DNA from: a bacterium
GTDB lineage: Bacteria; Patescibacteriota; Microgenomatia; UBA1400; PJMF01
Direction of reading: 5' to 3'
NCBI GenBank assembly: GCA_017431585.1
Contig: JAFRKU010000013.1
Location: 1 to 14,943, forward strand
Length of the DNA stretch: 14,943 nucleotides
Below, piece by piece: positions 6,184-12,803 of the stretch. The notes under the pieces were generated by a model. That model had not been told where the DNA came from, did not search any database, and saw nothing but the letters and a program-made list of their open reading frames with translations. Position 1 is the stretch's first letter, and every line of letters starts with the position of its first letter. The position numbers and the translations under genes were made by a program.

Positions 6184-6329
6184 GGAACCATAATGCAAAC
6201 ACTGCCCAAAGCCAAACTTTGCCAGTGTTGACCAGAAAAACCGATTAAACGAGGTATCTCGTCTAATGCGTTTACGGCTTTTGTAGCGGTCAAATGCATT
6301 ATGGTTCCAACGAGGTGCCTCGTTTAATG
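6184..6329 (+). ncRNA. Structured 5' leader RNA (three-way junction) ahead of the FISUMP gene
   Basis: P1 is a perfect 14-bp stem, GGAACCATAATGCA (6184-6197) with its complement at 6295-6308. Directly inside is P2: AACACTG/CAGTGTT (6198-6204/6223-6229) continued by CAAAG/CTTTG (6207-6211/6217-6221). P3 follows with no gap: GACC/GGTC (6230-6233/6288-6291), then AAAA/TTTT and CCG/CGG, ending in a hairpin ACGAG-GTAT-CTCGT (6249-6262). Only AAA (6292-6294) links P3 to P1. A second copy of the terminal hairpin, AACGAG-GTGC-CTCGTT (6309-6324), follows P1, and the 21-nt units 6248-6268 and 6309-6329 are near-identical. TAAACG/CGTTTA (6246-6251/6269-6274) offers an alternative pairing that excludes the hairpin. 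I recognise no known riboswitch or RNA family. It could instead be a small inverted-repeat element, but the match of stem start to transcription start favours RNA. Confidence 0.6.
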
Positions 6330-6360
6330 GGACACAAAATGAAGTAGGAGAAAGGGATGC

Positions 6361-7515
6361 ATGGAACCCATCTTAATCAACTCTCGCGGTCGCTCCGGCC
6401 GTGTTTCGGCTACAACATCACACTACACACGAGCGATTTTTTCTCTCGGCATGGTTGTATTTGTGGTGCTGTTGTGTCGGATAGATGTTTGCCGCGGGCC
6501 GCTTGCGGCGCACGCGGCCACTATCCCGACCGAGGCCGTGCCCTTTGGTAAGTATGTCAAAGTCGGCACCAATAGTTATATTAGTAGTCACGAACTGGCG
6601 TGCCAGCCAGGAAGCGACTTTTGTGGCACCGGTACAGCATGGAACTCTAGTAGTGACACTTGTACCGCCCCGGTGGGATCTACCTATTGTGCCGGCGGCA
6701 CGACGTGGAATTCTAGCAGTTCCCAGTGTGTGGCAGATGTGACACGCACCATGCAAAGCTTTACTACTGCTGATTGCGCTAGTTATGCCACACCCACCGG
6801 TACTAATTATACCGAAGTGGGCGTGTTGCGAGACACTCGCGATAACAAAATGTACGTTATCCGCAAATTCGCCGACGGCCACTGCTGGATGGCGGAAAAT
6901 CTCAAGCTCTGCGCTAATCCCATCACCACCGGTTACGACACCAGCGATACAAGTTCTGTCACCGGCTATGTGGGCACCTACGGCGGCCACGCTTACAAAG
7001 GTAAATGTCGCAGTGCTGGCGACAACTACGACGGCTATCTCTACAATTGGGAGGCCGCCATGAATAATTCCACCGCTGTTTACGGTGGTAACTACGACAA
7101 CCGCGTCAACGGTACCGCCCTCGCCACCCACGACATCTGTCCGCTCGGCTGGCACGTGCCCACGGGTAATGTTGCTGGCGAATGGGAGACACTAGCAAGT
7201 GCAGTGCAAGGAAACAGCGTTGGCCAAAGTTGCGATAGTTCTGACTGTAGTGCCGCATTGCTAGCATTTTTTAGAACTACTGGTGCTAATGAGTGGAACG
7301 CAACTTCTAAAAGTGTGCTAGCCGGTTCTGTCCACAACGGGTCGCTAATTTATCAAGGTGAAGATGCGAACTGGTGGAGTTCTACACGATATGAAGTGGA
7401 TAATCTCGCTGCTTACAGGTTAATGGCAAGCGAGGATACAGGTGGTAGTGTCTGCCCGGGCTGTCTGTACAGCAAATATCGCGGCTTCTCCGTCCGTTGC
7501 CTCGCCGACTACTAA
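6361..7515 (+). CDS. Secreted or surface FISUMP-domain protein with tandem Cys motifs
   Basis: The 384-residue exported protein belongs to the family first named for Fibrobacter succinogenes major paralogous proteins; its function is unknown but it is usually surface-exposed. A hydrophobic segment (about 25-40) and a plausible cleavage site after AHA (50-52) form an N-terminal signal. Residues 81-124 hold two similar Cys units, FCGTGTAWNSSSDTC and YCAGGTTWNSSSSQC. The FISUMP domain (about 133-384) shows CWMAENLKL (175-183), GYLYNWEAA (225-233), CPLGWHVPT (260-268), WWSSTRY (338-344) and a terminal GFSVRC (375-380). Start choice: AGGAG (6346-6350) and AAAGGG precede the ATG at 6361; an ATG at 6357 is in another, short frame. 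The mRNA has a leader of about 175 nt carrying the structured RNA. It is flanked on both sides by non-coding inverted repeats, suggesting an accessory insertion among core genes. Confidence 0.88.
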   Translation: MEPILINSRGRSGRVSATTSHYTRAIFSLGMVVFVVLLCRIDVCRGPLAAHAATIPTEAVPFGKYVKVGTNSYISSHELACQPGSDFCGTGTAWNSSSDTCTAPVGSTYCAGGTTWNSSSSQCVADVTRTMQSFTTADCASYATPTGTNYTEVGVLRDTRDNKMYVIRKFADGHCWMAENLKLCANPITTGYDTSDTSSVTGYVGTYGGHAYKGKCRSAGDNYDGYLYNWEAAMNNSTAVYGGNYDNRVNGTALATHDICPLGWHVPTGNVAGEWETLASAVQGNSVGQSCDSSDCSAALLAFFRTTGANEWNATSKSVLAGSVHNGSLIYQGEDANWWSSTRYEVDNLAAYRLMASEDTGGSVCPGCLYSKYRGFSVRCLADY

Positions 7516-7528
7516 ATCAGTGTGCCTA

Positions 7529-7668
7529 TGTTTCAGACCAGTTAGCAAAATATTTGTTCGAACCCACAGCGAGTTCCGCAGACACCTTTGGTCGTCGCTC
7601 TAAGACGACCAAAAGGCTCGCAGGACCTGTTTGAGCTCCGGACAAATATTTTGCGCTGGTCTGAAACA
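7529..7668 (+). repeat. 140-nt imperfect palindrome downstream of the FISUMP gene
   Basis: Outer arms TGTTTCAGACCAG (7529-7541/7656-7668) and GCAAAATATTTGT (7545-7557/7642-7654) are perfect complements, separated by unequal bulges (TTA against G). The centre, TTTGGTCGTC (7587-7596), pairs with 7604-7613 around a 7-nt loop. The arms between align at nearly equal length with scattered mismatches, so the whole can fold as one long hairpin. It begins 14 nt after the stop codon at 7515. It may be a 3' processing or terminator structure or a mobile-element remnant. No target-site duplication or transposase is seen. Confidence 0.6.
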
Positions 7669-7726
7669 GACGAGCGCAGCGACGCGACAGCGATAGCGCG
7701 CGCGGCGCACAAAATACCCCCCCACC
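7669..7726. other. GC-rich low-complexity spacer
   Basis: Irregular GCGA/AGCG-type repeats (for example GCAGCGACGCGACAGCG) followed by AAAATA and a run of seven C (7717-7723). No reading frame or promoter is recognised. Confidence 0.5.
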
Positions 7727-7749
7727 AACCCGGGAGTAACTCCCGGGTT
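7727..7749. repeat. Perfect hairpin, copy of the CGGGAG-TAA-CTCCCG palindrome
   Basis: 10-bp arms AACCCGGGAG (7727-7736) and CTCCCGGGTT (7740-7749) with a TAA loop. It lies 21 bp from the palindrome that ends ispG and shares its 15-bp core with the hisS terminator. On the plus strand it is followed by TGGTC, a poor U-tract. Confidence 0.7.
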
Positions 7750-7755
7750 TGGTCA

Positions 7756-7780
7756 AAAGTCGGGAGTTACTCCCGACTTT
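7756..7780 (-). terminator. ispG terminator with the stop codon as loop
   Basis: On the minus strand, AAAGTCGGGAG-TAA pairs with CTCCCGACTTT, followed by one more T. The TAA loop (7769-7767) is the ispG stop codon, so the stem overlaps the last two codons (Arg-Glu). Confidence 0.7.
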
Positions 7781-8846
7781 CGCCTTTCCGCCTCACCATC
7801 TCGTTAATCCTCGCCACCAACTCGTCGTACAACCGCTCTTCCGGCACCGTCGCCACCACTTGCCCCTTGATAAAAATAATCCCCGCGTGGTTGCCGCCGG
7901 CAATCCCGATGTCCGCTTCTCGCGCCTCGCCGGGGCCATTGACCGCGCACCCCATTACTGCCACCGTTAGCGGCGCGCCCAACTGATCAATGTACGCTTG
8001 CACCCGCCGAGCCGTCGGAATCAAGTCCCAATTGGTCCGCGAGCAAGTCGGACACGAAATCAAAATCGGTTCCCGCCGCAACCCCAAATGCTTTAAAATT
8101 TCCCTTCCTACCAATATTTCTTGCGTGTTGTCGCCCGTCATGGACACCCGAATAGTGTCGCCGATGCCCTCCAGCAGCAAGCTCCCGATCCCCATCGCCG
8201 ACTTGACCGTACTACTCAGTTCCAGCCCCGCCTCGGTCACGCCCAGATGCAACGGATAGTCAAACCGCTCACTAAACAGCCGATACGCCGCCACCATCGT
8301 CTCCACTCTGCTAGTTTTCAGCGACACCACGATTTGATCAAAATCCACTGCCTCCAGCAGTTTGATGTGCTCAGCCGCCGACTCCACCAGCGCCTCTGGC
8401 GTCGGGTGGCCATATTTAGCCAAAATTTCCCGCTGCAAACTGCCGGCGTTCACCCCGATACGAATGGGTACACCGCGTTTTTTCGCCTCGTCGGCCACCG
8501 CCCGGACTTTGTCCGGCCCGCCGATATTACCCGGATTCAGCCGCAATTTATCCACTCCTTGGCGCAAGGCTTCCAGGGCAAAAGTGTAATCAAAATGAAT
8601 GTCTGCCACCAGCGGAATATGAATTTTTTTCTTGATAATTCCAATGTTTTTCACGCTTTCCATATCCAAAAACCCCATCCGCACGATATCGCACCCCACT
8701 TCTTCCAGGCGCAAAATTTGCTCGATACATGCTTGTGGGTCGTGCGCATCCGCCTTCACCATCGACTGGACGCTCACCGGCGCCCCGCCGCCGATAAACA
8801 TGTTACCCACGCGGATTTTTTTGGTTGGCCGTCTTATTATTGTCAT
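7767..8846 (-). CDS. ispG: 4-hydroxy-3-methylbut-2-enyl diphosphate synthase IspG (GcpE)
   Basis: Iron-sulfur enzyme of the MEP pathway that reduces and opens MEcPP to HMBPP. The 359-residue product has the TIM-barrel half (PLVADIHFDY at about 78-87, KLRLNPGNIG at 100-109) and the C-terminal [4Fe-4S] half. Cluster ligands are Cys265 and Cys268 in SCPTCSR, Cys300 in MGCAVNGPGEAREADIGIAGG and probably Glu307. The compact length is that of the bacterial form without the plant-type insertion. The start ATG overlaps the ispE stop as ATGA, so translation is coupled. It is the last gene of the five-gene operon and ends inside its own terminator hairpin. Its substrate is made by IspF, two genes upstream, and its product is used by IspH, encoded earlier in the same operon. 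Confidence 0.97.
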   Translation of the reverse strand: MTIIRRPTKKIRVGNMFIGGGAPVSVQSMVKADAHDPQACIEQILRLEEVGCDIVRMGFLDMESVKNIGIIKKKIHIPLVADIHFDYTFALEALRQGVDKLRLNPGNIGGPDKVRAVADEAKKRGVPIRIGVNAGSLQREILAKYGHPTPEALVESAAEHIKLLEAVDFDQIVVSLKTSRVETMVAAYRLFSERFDYPLHLGVTEAGLELSSTVKSAMGIGSLLLEGIGDTIRVSMTGDNTQEILVGREILKHLGLRREPILISCPTCSRTNWDLIPTARRVQAYIDQLGAPLTVAVMGCAVNGPGEAREADIGIAGGNHAGIIFIKGQVVATVPEERLYDELVARINEMVRRKGESRE

Positions 8847-9712
8847 TGTTTACTTTCTATACTCAAACAATCAAATTTAAATGGTAAATCAATCTTTTTA
8901 TCTTTGTCAAAAAGCGCAAAAATCGTCGGACCTTTGCCGGTGAAACTCGCGCCCGCCGCTCCGGCCGCTAGCAATTGTTCAAAAATTTTATTCAAATACG
9001 GATATTTTTCCAGTAGCACCAATAAAAAATCATTATGCAAATTTTGACCAATGGCGGCCAAATCGCCACCTTGCACACCCGTCATCAATGCCGGCCCTGA
9101 CGCCGCGACTGCCGGCCGCTGGCCTCGGGCGATAAAGTGGTCCCACTCAGCATACATCGCCGCCGTCTCCAGCGAAAAATCTTGGTAAACCAGCACAATT
9201 TGGCACTCAGGTAATCCCGGTAGGTCCCAGGTGGTTTGCCCCTTTTGGCCATGATGTGGCTCGAGTGTCCCCAGACTCTCGCTGACCCCAAACGGTACAT
9301 CCGCGCCCAGCTCTTCAGCCAGCACTGCCAACTGCTCATCGCTGTAACCCAGCCGAAAATGCCGATTTACGGCCGCTAAAAACACACCCGCATTCATGCT
9401 CCCGCCACCCAGTCCCGCACCCGCCGGAATTTTTTTCTCCAGTCGCACTCGCCCGCCCGGCAGTCGTCGCCGCCTCGCCAGCGCCTGATACGCCCGCGCC
9501 ACTAAATTACGCTCATCCGTGGGCACGCTCGCCTCATCGCACTCGATTTCCAATATAGACAAATTTTCATCAAACTCGCAAATTATCTTGTCATATAGCG
9601 GAATTTTCACCATGATATTTTGCACATCGTGGTAGCCGCTTGCTAATCGAGGTCCAATTTGCAGCCACAAATTAATCTTGGCGGGACTTTGCAGGGTCAG
9701 TTTTGTTGGCAT
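8843..9712 (-). CDS. ispE: 4-diphosphocytidyl-2-C-methyl-D-erythritol kinase IspE
   Basis: GHMP-family kinase that phosphorylates CDP-ME at the 2-hydroxyl in the MEP pathway. The 289-residue product starts MPTKLTLQSPAKINLWLQIG, with the substrate-binding Lys12. It carries the ATP loop PAGAGLGGGSMNAG (96-109), with Met where Ser is usual, the catalytic Asp138 in LGADVPFGV, and the C-terminal glycine loop ASFTGKGPTIFAL. The start at 9712 is set by homology; a reading frame continues upstream only because it runs through ispF in another frame. The ATG shares its A with the ispF TAA stop (TAATG), and its own stop overlaps the ispG start. A short charged tail after the GHMP fold (KDKKIDLPFKFD) looks lineage-specific. 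Confidence 0.95.
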   Translation of the reverse strand: MPTKLTLQSPAKINLWLQIGPRLASGYHDVQNIMVKIPLYDKIICEFDENLSILEIECDEASVPTDERNLVARAYQALARRRRLPGGRVRLEKKIPAGAGLGGGSMNAGVFLAAVNRHFRLGYSDEQLAVLAEELGADVPFGVSESLGTLEPHHGQKGQTTWDLPGLPECQIVLVYQDFSLETAAMYAEWDHFIARGQRPAVAASGPALMTGVQGGDLAAIGQNLHNDFLLVLLEKYPYLNKIFEQLLAAGAAGASFTGKGPTIFALFDKDKKIDLPFKFDCLSIESKQ

Positions 9713-10212
9713 TATTGATGCTCCAGCAACACGCTCACGCTGGCCATCAGCCCTTCGCCGCGGCCAAAAGCCGTCAACCCTTCCCCCGAAGTTACGCTCA
9801 AACCCACCCGCGCTCGCTCGATCTCCAGCAAATTCGCCACGCTTTTGGCCATCATCGGCAAATACTTTTCCATTTTCGGCCGACTGCCCTCGATACTCAC
9901 GCTCACGTTGGCCACCCGGTAGCCGCGCTCGCCCACTACTTGCAAAATTTGCTTTATGTATTCGCGCGAATCCTTTACTCCTTGCCGGACAAATTCGTCG
10001 CCCACCGGCCCCAGCGACCCGCCGCCCACCGCTGTACTCAAGGCATTGTACAGCGCGTGCAAAATCACGTCGCCATCGGAATTCACCCCTTGATACGCCA
10101 GCCCGCAAGCGAAAGGCAAACCGGCCAAAGTTAAAACCTCACCCTCTCTCGCCTCGCTCAGCCGGTGCGAATCCTGACCCAAGCCCGTCAAAAACAGCGG
10201 CTCTTTAGGCAT
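9712..10212 (-). CDS. ispF: 2-C-methyl-D-erythritol 2,4-cyclodiphosphate synthase IspF
   Basis: Trimeric zinc enzyme that cyclises CDP-ME-2-phosphate to MEcPP with release of CMP. The 166-residue product keeps the metal ligands Asp14 and His16 (GQDSHRL) and His52 (SDGDVILHAL), the PK motif (112-113) and the end VTSGEGLTAFGRGEG (140-154). It is divergent: the usual DIG after the helix reads GPVG, and KATTTEKLGF-type sequence reads SVTSGEGLTAF. The ATG lies inside the last codons of ispH (8-nt overlap, ATGCCTAA). It is a single-domain IspF, not the IspDF fusion, and no ispD is in the window. The released CMP could be rephosphorylated by the Cmk encoded just upstream of this operon. Confidence 0.93.
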   Translation of the reverse strand: MPKEPLFLTGLGQDSHRLSEAREGEVLTLAGLPFACGLAYQGVNSDGDVILHALYNALSTAVGGGSLGPVGDEFVRQGVKDSREYIKQILQVVGERGYRVANVSVSIEGSRPKMEKYLPMMAKSVANLLEIERARVGLSVTSGEGLTAFGRGEGLMASVSVLLEHQ

Positions 10213-11074
10213 TTTTCCAGCTTTCTATTTTGGCCACCACCGCCGCGGTGATCCACTCAGGCGTGCTGGCGCCAGCGATCACCCCCACCCGAAAAATCCC
10301 CGCCCCAAACCACCGCTCATCAATTTCGCTCACTTCATCCACCGCCCTGGCGGGCAACCCTGTGGTCGCTGCCACCTCCAACAGCCGCCGCGAATTACTC
10401 GAGTGTGGCGCGCCCACCACCAGCAAAAAATCTACGTCAGCGGCCAAATCCAGCACCGCTTGCTGCCTGTCCGTCGTCGCCCGGCACAAATGCGCTCTGA
10501 TTTCCAAATCCGGATATCGCGCCTGTAATCGGGCAAATTTGTCCGCCGTCTCCAGCATGGATAGGGTCGTTTGCGTCAGCACCACCGTCTCCGCCGGTCG
10601 CTTGATTTCCAACTCGTCCAGTTGTTCCAGCGTCACCACCTTCACTCCCTTCGCCTGGGCAGACACGCTCCGGGCTTCATCATGTTTTTTGTCCGAAGCC
10701 ACGTAAACGATTTTTTTGCCCTGAGCGCTCAGTGTCCGCACCAGCGTCTGCGCTCCCGCCACCATCGGGCACGTGGCGTCCACCACCGTCAGCTTTTTGG
10801 CCGCGGCCTGCGCCAGAAAATCCGGCGTCGCGCCGTGCGCCTTGATCACTAGCACTTTCCCGTCTGGGACATCACTCAACTTGCTTACAAACTTAATGCC
10901 GTAATCCCGCCTGAGCCACTCGGTCACGTGCGTATTGTGCACCAAATCGCCCACGATGTAAACCTCGTCCGGCCGACTCAGCGCCGCCTCTTGGGCCAAT
11001 TTGATCGCCCCCGAAACGCCAAAACGCCCGTCGTCACCGCAAAAACCGCTCGCGCGCGCCATGACCACTTGCAT
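10205..11074 (-). CDS. ispH: 4-hydroxy-3-methylbut-2-enyl diphosphate reductase IspH (LytB)
   Basis: Last MEP-pathway enzyme, an iron-sulfur reductase converting HMBPP to IPP and DMAPP. The 289-residue product has all three cluster cysteines: Cys12 (GFCGDDG), Cys102 (DATCPMV) and Cys197 (LCRATTDRQ). Substrate-binding residues are His46 (DLVHNTHV), His80 (KAHGA), the HDE motif 131-133, SSN at 225-227 and Ser270 (AGASTPEW). The segment after Cys12, normally close to CaGVxRAI, reads CGDDGRFGVSGAI, an unusual small insertion or divergence next to the cluster. The start ATG shares one base with the DUF5652 gene stop (TGATG); an in-frame Met at residue 5 is a possible alternative. Its 3' end overlaps ispF by 8 nt. 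Confidence 0.95.
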   Translation of the reverse strand: MQVVMARASGFCGDDGRFGVSGAIKLAQEAALSRPDEVYIVGDLVHNTHVTEWLRRDYGIKFVSKLSDVPDGKVLVIKAHGATPDFLAQAAAKKLTVVDATCPMVAGAQTLVRTLSAQGKKIVYVASDKKHDEARSVSAQAKGVKVVTLEQLDELEIKRPAETVVLTQTTLSMLETADKFARLQARYPDLEIRAHLCRATTDRQQAVLDLAADVDFLLVVGAPHSSNSRRLLEVAATTGLPARAVDEVSEIDERWFGAGIFRVGVIAGASTPEWITAAVVAKIESWKNA

Positions 11075-11451
11075 CAGCTCTTTCTTGATTTAGAATTTTT
11101 CGCTGATTTAGCCACTTTTTTGTGTTTTTTGGCGCTCTCGGCCGGCTCGGTTTTGGCCACCGGCTCGCTTTTCACCTTTACCCCCACTTTGCCCAGTAGG
11201 CTCATCCAGTCGATCTTGCTTATATAAACATAATAGGCCATATCTACCAGGCCATAAGTGGCAAAACCCATAATCAGCAGCAAGCCAAACCAAATTTTGT
11301 CGCCACCCCGGGCCGCGCGCCACAAAGCCAAAGCTTTCCAGACGTACACCCAAATCAGCATCATCACCGATACCAGTATGCCCACGACTAGACCTTGCGG
11401 ATCAGCTGCCCAAGCCGCCGCTAAACTAGCGGGCGCGGTCGTCTCATTCAT
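11074..11451 (-). CDS. DUF5652-like small membrane protein
   Basis: The 125-residue protein has two predicted transmembrane helices (about 20-37 and 53-75) joined by a short positively charged loop with the pattern WKALALWRAARGGDKIWF (38-55). This strongly recalls the DUF5652 family, to my knowledge common in Patescibacteria. A Lys/Ala-rich, charged tail of about 45 residues (81-125) follows and should be cytoplasmic. Function is unknown. The start is the ATG at 11451, because AAAGGGA lies just upstream and a strong promoter lies before that; a longer frame from 11508 would start inside the promoter. Its stop overlaps the ispH start by one base, making it the first gene of the MEP operon. It may help anchor or regulate the pathway, but this is only positional inference. 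Confidence 0.8.
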   Translation of the reverse strand: MNETTAPASLAAAWAADPQGLVVGILVSVMMLIWVYVWKALALWRAARGGDKIWFGLLLIMGFATYGLVDMAYYVYISKIDWMSLLGKVGVKVKSEPVAKTEPAESAKKHKKVAKSAKNSKSRKS

Positions 11452-11479
11452 CTGGTCCCTTTCTGCTTCATATCCTATA

Positions 11480-11518
11480 ATTATATCACACCATGTCACT
11501 TTTGTCAAGAGGCAATTT
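11480..11518 (-). promoter_or_regulatory. MEP operon promoter (promoter cassette copy C)
   Basis: On the minus strand, TTGACA (11508-11503), a 17-bp spacer and extended -10 TGATATAAT (TATAAT at 11485-11480), all consensus. It lies 29 nt before the DUF5652 gene and 21 bp after cmk. The block is repeated at 2054-2092 (37 of 39) and 5483-5521 (35 of 39). Confidence 0.85.
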
Positions 11519-11538
11519 CCAGAGGTGACAGAAATTCG

Positions 11539-12243
11539 CTAGGCCACCGGCAGCTTTTGGTGAATGACGCTCAACATCTTCGCTACCGTTTCCTCAATGG
11601 AATCATCGGACGTATCCACCAAAATAGCATCATCGGCCTTCACCAGCGGATCCGTGGCTCGGTGGGTATCAATCCGGTCCCGCTCCAAAATTTGCGCCCG
11701 CACGTCTTGGAGAGTCATTTCCGGATGTGACAGTGCCAGCGTGGCAAACCGCCGACTCGCTCGCACTTCCAGGCTCGCAGTCAGGAAAAACTTCACGTCC
11801 GCCGCCGGCAGCACCTTCGTCCCAATGTCCCGACCTTCCATCACCACACTGTTGGCGCTCGCCAGCGCTTGTTGTTTGGCCACCAGCATCGCTCGCACCA
11901 GAGGCAATGTCGCCGTCGTCGAAACATTGGCGTCAATTTGCGGTGTCCGGATCAGTGAGGATACATCCCGGCCATCTAGCAGCACTTGGGTAAAAAAGTT
12001 GCCGGCCTCATCAGTTTGATTCACCAAGCCAAAATCCACTTTATCCAAAACTTCCAGCAGTTCCGCCTCGTGCGCCGCATCAATCGCCATCTTCTTGGCC
12101 ATCAGCAGCCATGTTGCCGCCCTATACATCGCTCCCGTATCCACGTATAAAAATTTCAAAGCCAGTGCGACTTTTTTAGCGGCCGTGCCTTTGCCGGCAG
12201 CCACTGGGCCATCGATGGCCACTTGGAAAAACTTTTTTTGCAT
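11539..12243 (-). CDS. cmk: Cytidylate kinase
   Basis: Transfers phosphate from ATP to CMP or dCMP in the cytoplasm. The 234-residue product starts MQKKFFQVAIDGPVAAGKGT, with the P-loop at 12-20, followed by LYVDTGAMYRA (32-42), the CMP-binding stretch DGRDVSSLIRTPQIDANVS (90-108), MEGRDIGTKVLP (135-146) and the lid RDRIDTHRATDPLVKADDA (188-206). Length fits the bacterial family. The start at 12243 is preferred over an upstream in-frame ATG because a TGATATAAT box lies just 13 nt upstream, leaving a leader of about 7 nt with no ribosome site. It is divergent from smpB, with 45 bp between the two start codons. There is no obvious terminator before the MEP operon promoter, so read-through is possible. 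It would salvage the CMP released by IspF. Confidence 0.97.
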   Translation of the reverse strand: MQKKFFQVAIDGPVAAGKGTAAKKVALALKFLYVDTGAMYRAATWLLMAKKMAIDAAHEAELLEVLDKVDFGLVNQTDEAGNFFTQVLLDGRDVSSLIRTPQIDANVSTTATLPLVRAMLVAKQQALASANSVVMEGRDIGTKVLPAADVKFFLTASLEVRASRRFATLALSHPEMTLQDVRAQILERDRIDTHRATDPLVKADDAILVDTSDDSIEETVAKMLSVIHQKLPVA

Positions 12244-12256
12244 AAACTGGAGCTTT

Positions 12257-12281
12257 ATTATATCAAAAAAAGGAGTATAAT
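12257..12281. promoter_or_regulatory. Divergent cmk/smpB promoter region
   Basis: Minus strand: TGATATAAT with TATAAT at 12262-12257 for cmk. Plus strand: TATAAT at 12276-12281, ending 7 nt before the smpB ATG at 12289. Neither has a convincing -35 at 17 bp. Both transcripts should start at or within about 7 nt of the start codon. Confidence 0.55.
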
Positions 12282-12288
12282 GCAAGGG

Positions 12289-12726
12289 ATGTTATTAATC
12301 AAGAACAAACGAGCACATTTTGACTACGAAATTACTGATACTATCAGTTGTGGCGTGGTTTTAAGCGGTGCAGAAGTCAAAAGCCTGCGCGCCAAAATGG
12401 GCAGTCTCACCGGTAGCTTCGTCCAAATTGTTGATAACAAGGCCATTTTGCTCAATGCTCATATCAATCCTTATCCTTTCGCCGACAATCGCGATTACGA
12501 CCCCAATCGCACCCGGACGCTACTGCTGCGCCGACGCGAACTGTACGCCCTGCGGGACAAAGCCGCCGCCAAAAATTACACTCTTGTCCCACTTTCCTTT
12601 GAAACATCGGGCAAATTTATCAAATTGATCGTCGGGGTAGGCAAGGGCCGCAAACAGTTTGAAAAACGAGATAAAATTAAGCGCCGTGACCTAGAACGTG
12701 AACAAAAGCAGTCAAATTGGTACTAA
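12289..12726 (+). CDS. smpB: SsrA-binding protein SmpB
   Basis: Binds tmRNA and delivers it to stalled ribosomes for trans-translation. The 145-residue product begins MLLIKNKRAHFDYEI and shows GVVLSGAEVKSLR (22-34), NAHINPYPFA (56-65), DPNRTRTLLLRRREL (71-85), LVPLSFET (99-106), VGVGKGRKQFEKRDKIKRRD (115-134) and a basic C-terminal tail. The start at 12289 fits the family N-terminus and puts the ATG at the predicted transcription start. An ATG at 12280 lies inside the -10 itself, yet has AAGGAG 4 nt upstream, so the translation start is genuinely ambiguous by three codons. No tmRNA gene (ssrA) is found in the window. Confidence 0.95.
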   Translation: MLLIKNKRAHFDYEITDTISCGVVLSGAEVKSLRAKMGSLTGSFVQIVDNKAILLNAHINPYPFADNRDYDPNRTRTLLLRRRELYALRDKAAAKNYTLVPLSFETSGKFIKLIVGVGKGRKQFEKRDKIKRRDLEREQKQSNWY

Positions 12727-12775
12727 TTTTCAGGCTTTTTCCGGGGGTAAGTGCCAGCAAATGTAAAATTAGCCC

Positions 12776-12803
12776 TTGACAACGCCAAAAATTGGTGTAC
12801 AAT
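12776..12803 (+). promoter_or_regulatory. HU gene promoter
   Basis: TTGACA (12776-12781), a 16-bp spacer and TACAAT (12798-12803), leaving a 33-nt leader with a clear GAAAGGAAG ribosome site. Confidence 0.75.

Noticed and set aside
6184..6308. Insertion-sequence-derived mini-element (14-bp inverted ends)
   Set aside because: No flanking duplication is visible, and the element starts at the predicted transcription start with junction-like internal stems, so RNA is preferred; not fully excluded.
6184..6340. Known riboswitch, tmRNA, SRP RNA or RNase P RNA
   Set aside because: None of the hallmark sequences I know for these families are present.
6418..7155. 245-codon minus-strand frame opposite the FISUMP gene
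   Set aside because: Low-complexity Val/Ala/Thr-rich product, no family resemblance, antisense to a gene with clear domain motifs.
7529..7668. Integron attC site
   Set aside because: The long imperfect hairpin is suggestive, but no properly placed RYYYAAC/GTTRRRY core pair is found at the ends and no integrase is seen.
8121..9047. 308-codon plus-strand frame across ispG and ispE
   Set aside because: Antisense to two well-supported enzymes; His/Arg-rich shadow with no recognisable domain.
9713..10108. N-terminal extension of IspE by about 130 residues
   Set aside because: The extension reads through ispF in another frame; IspE similarity starts exactly at the ATG at 9712.
12723..12772. Terminator after smpB (CTAATTTT/AAAATTAG arms)
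   Set aside because: The 8-bp A/T stem encloses a 34-nt loop and lacks a U-tract; it more likely overlaps the HU promoter's A/T-rich upstream region.
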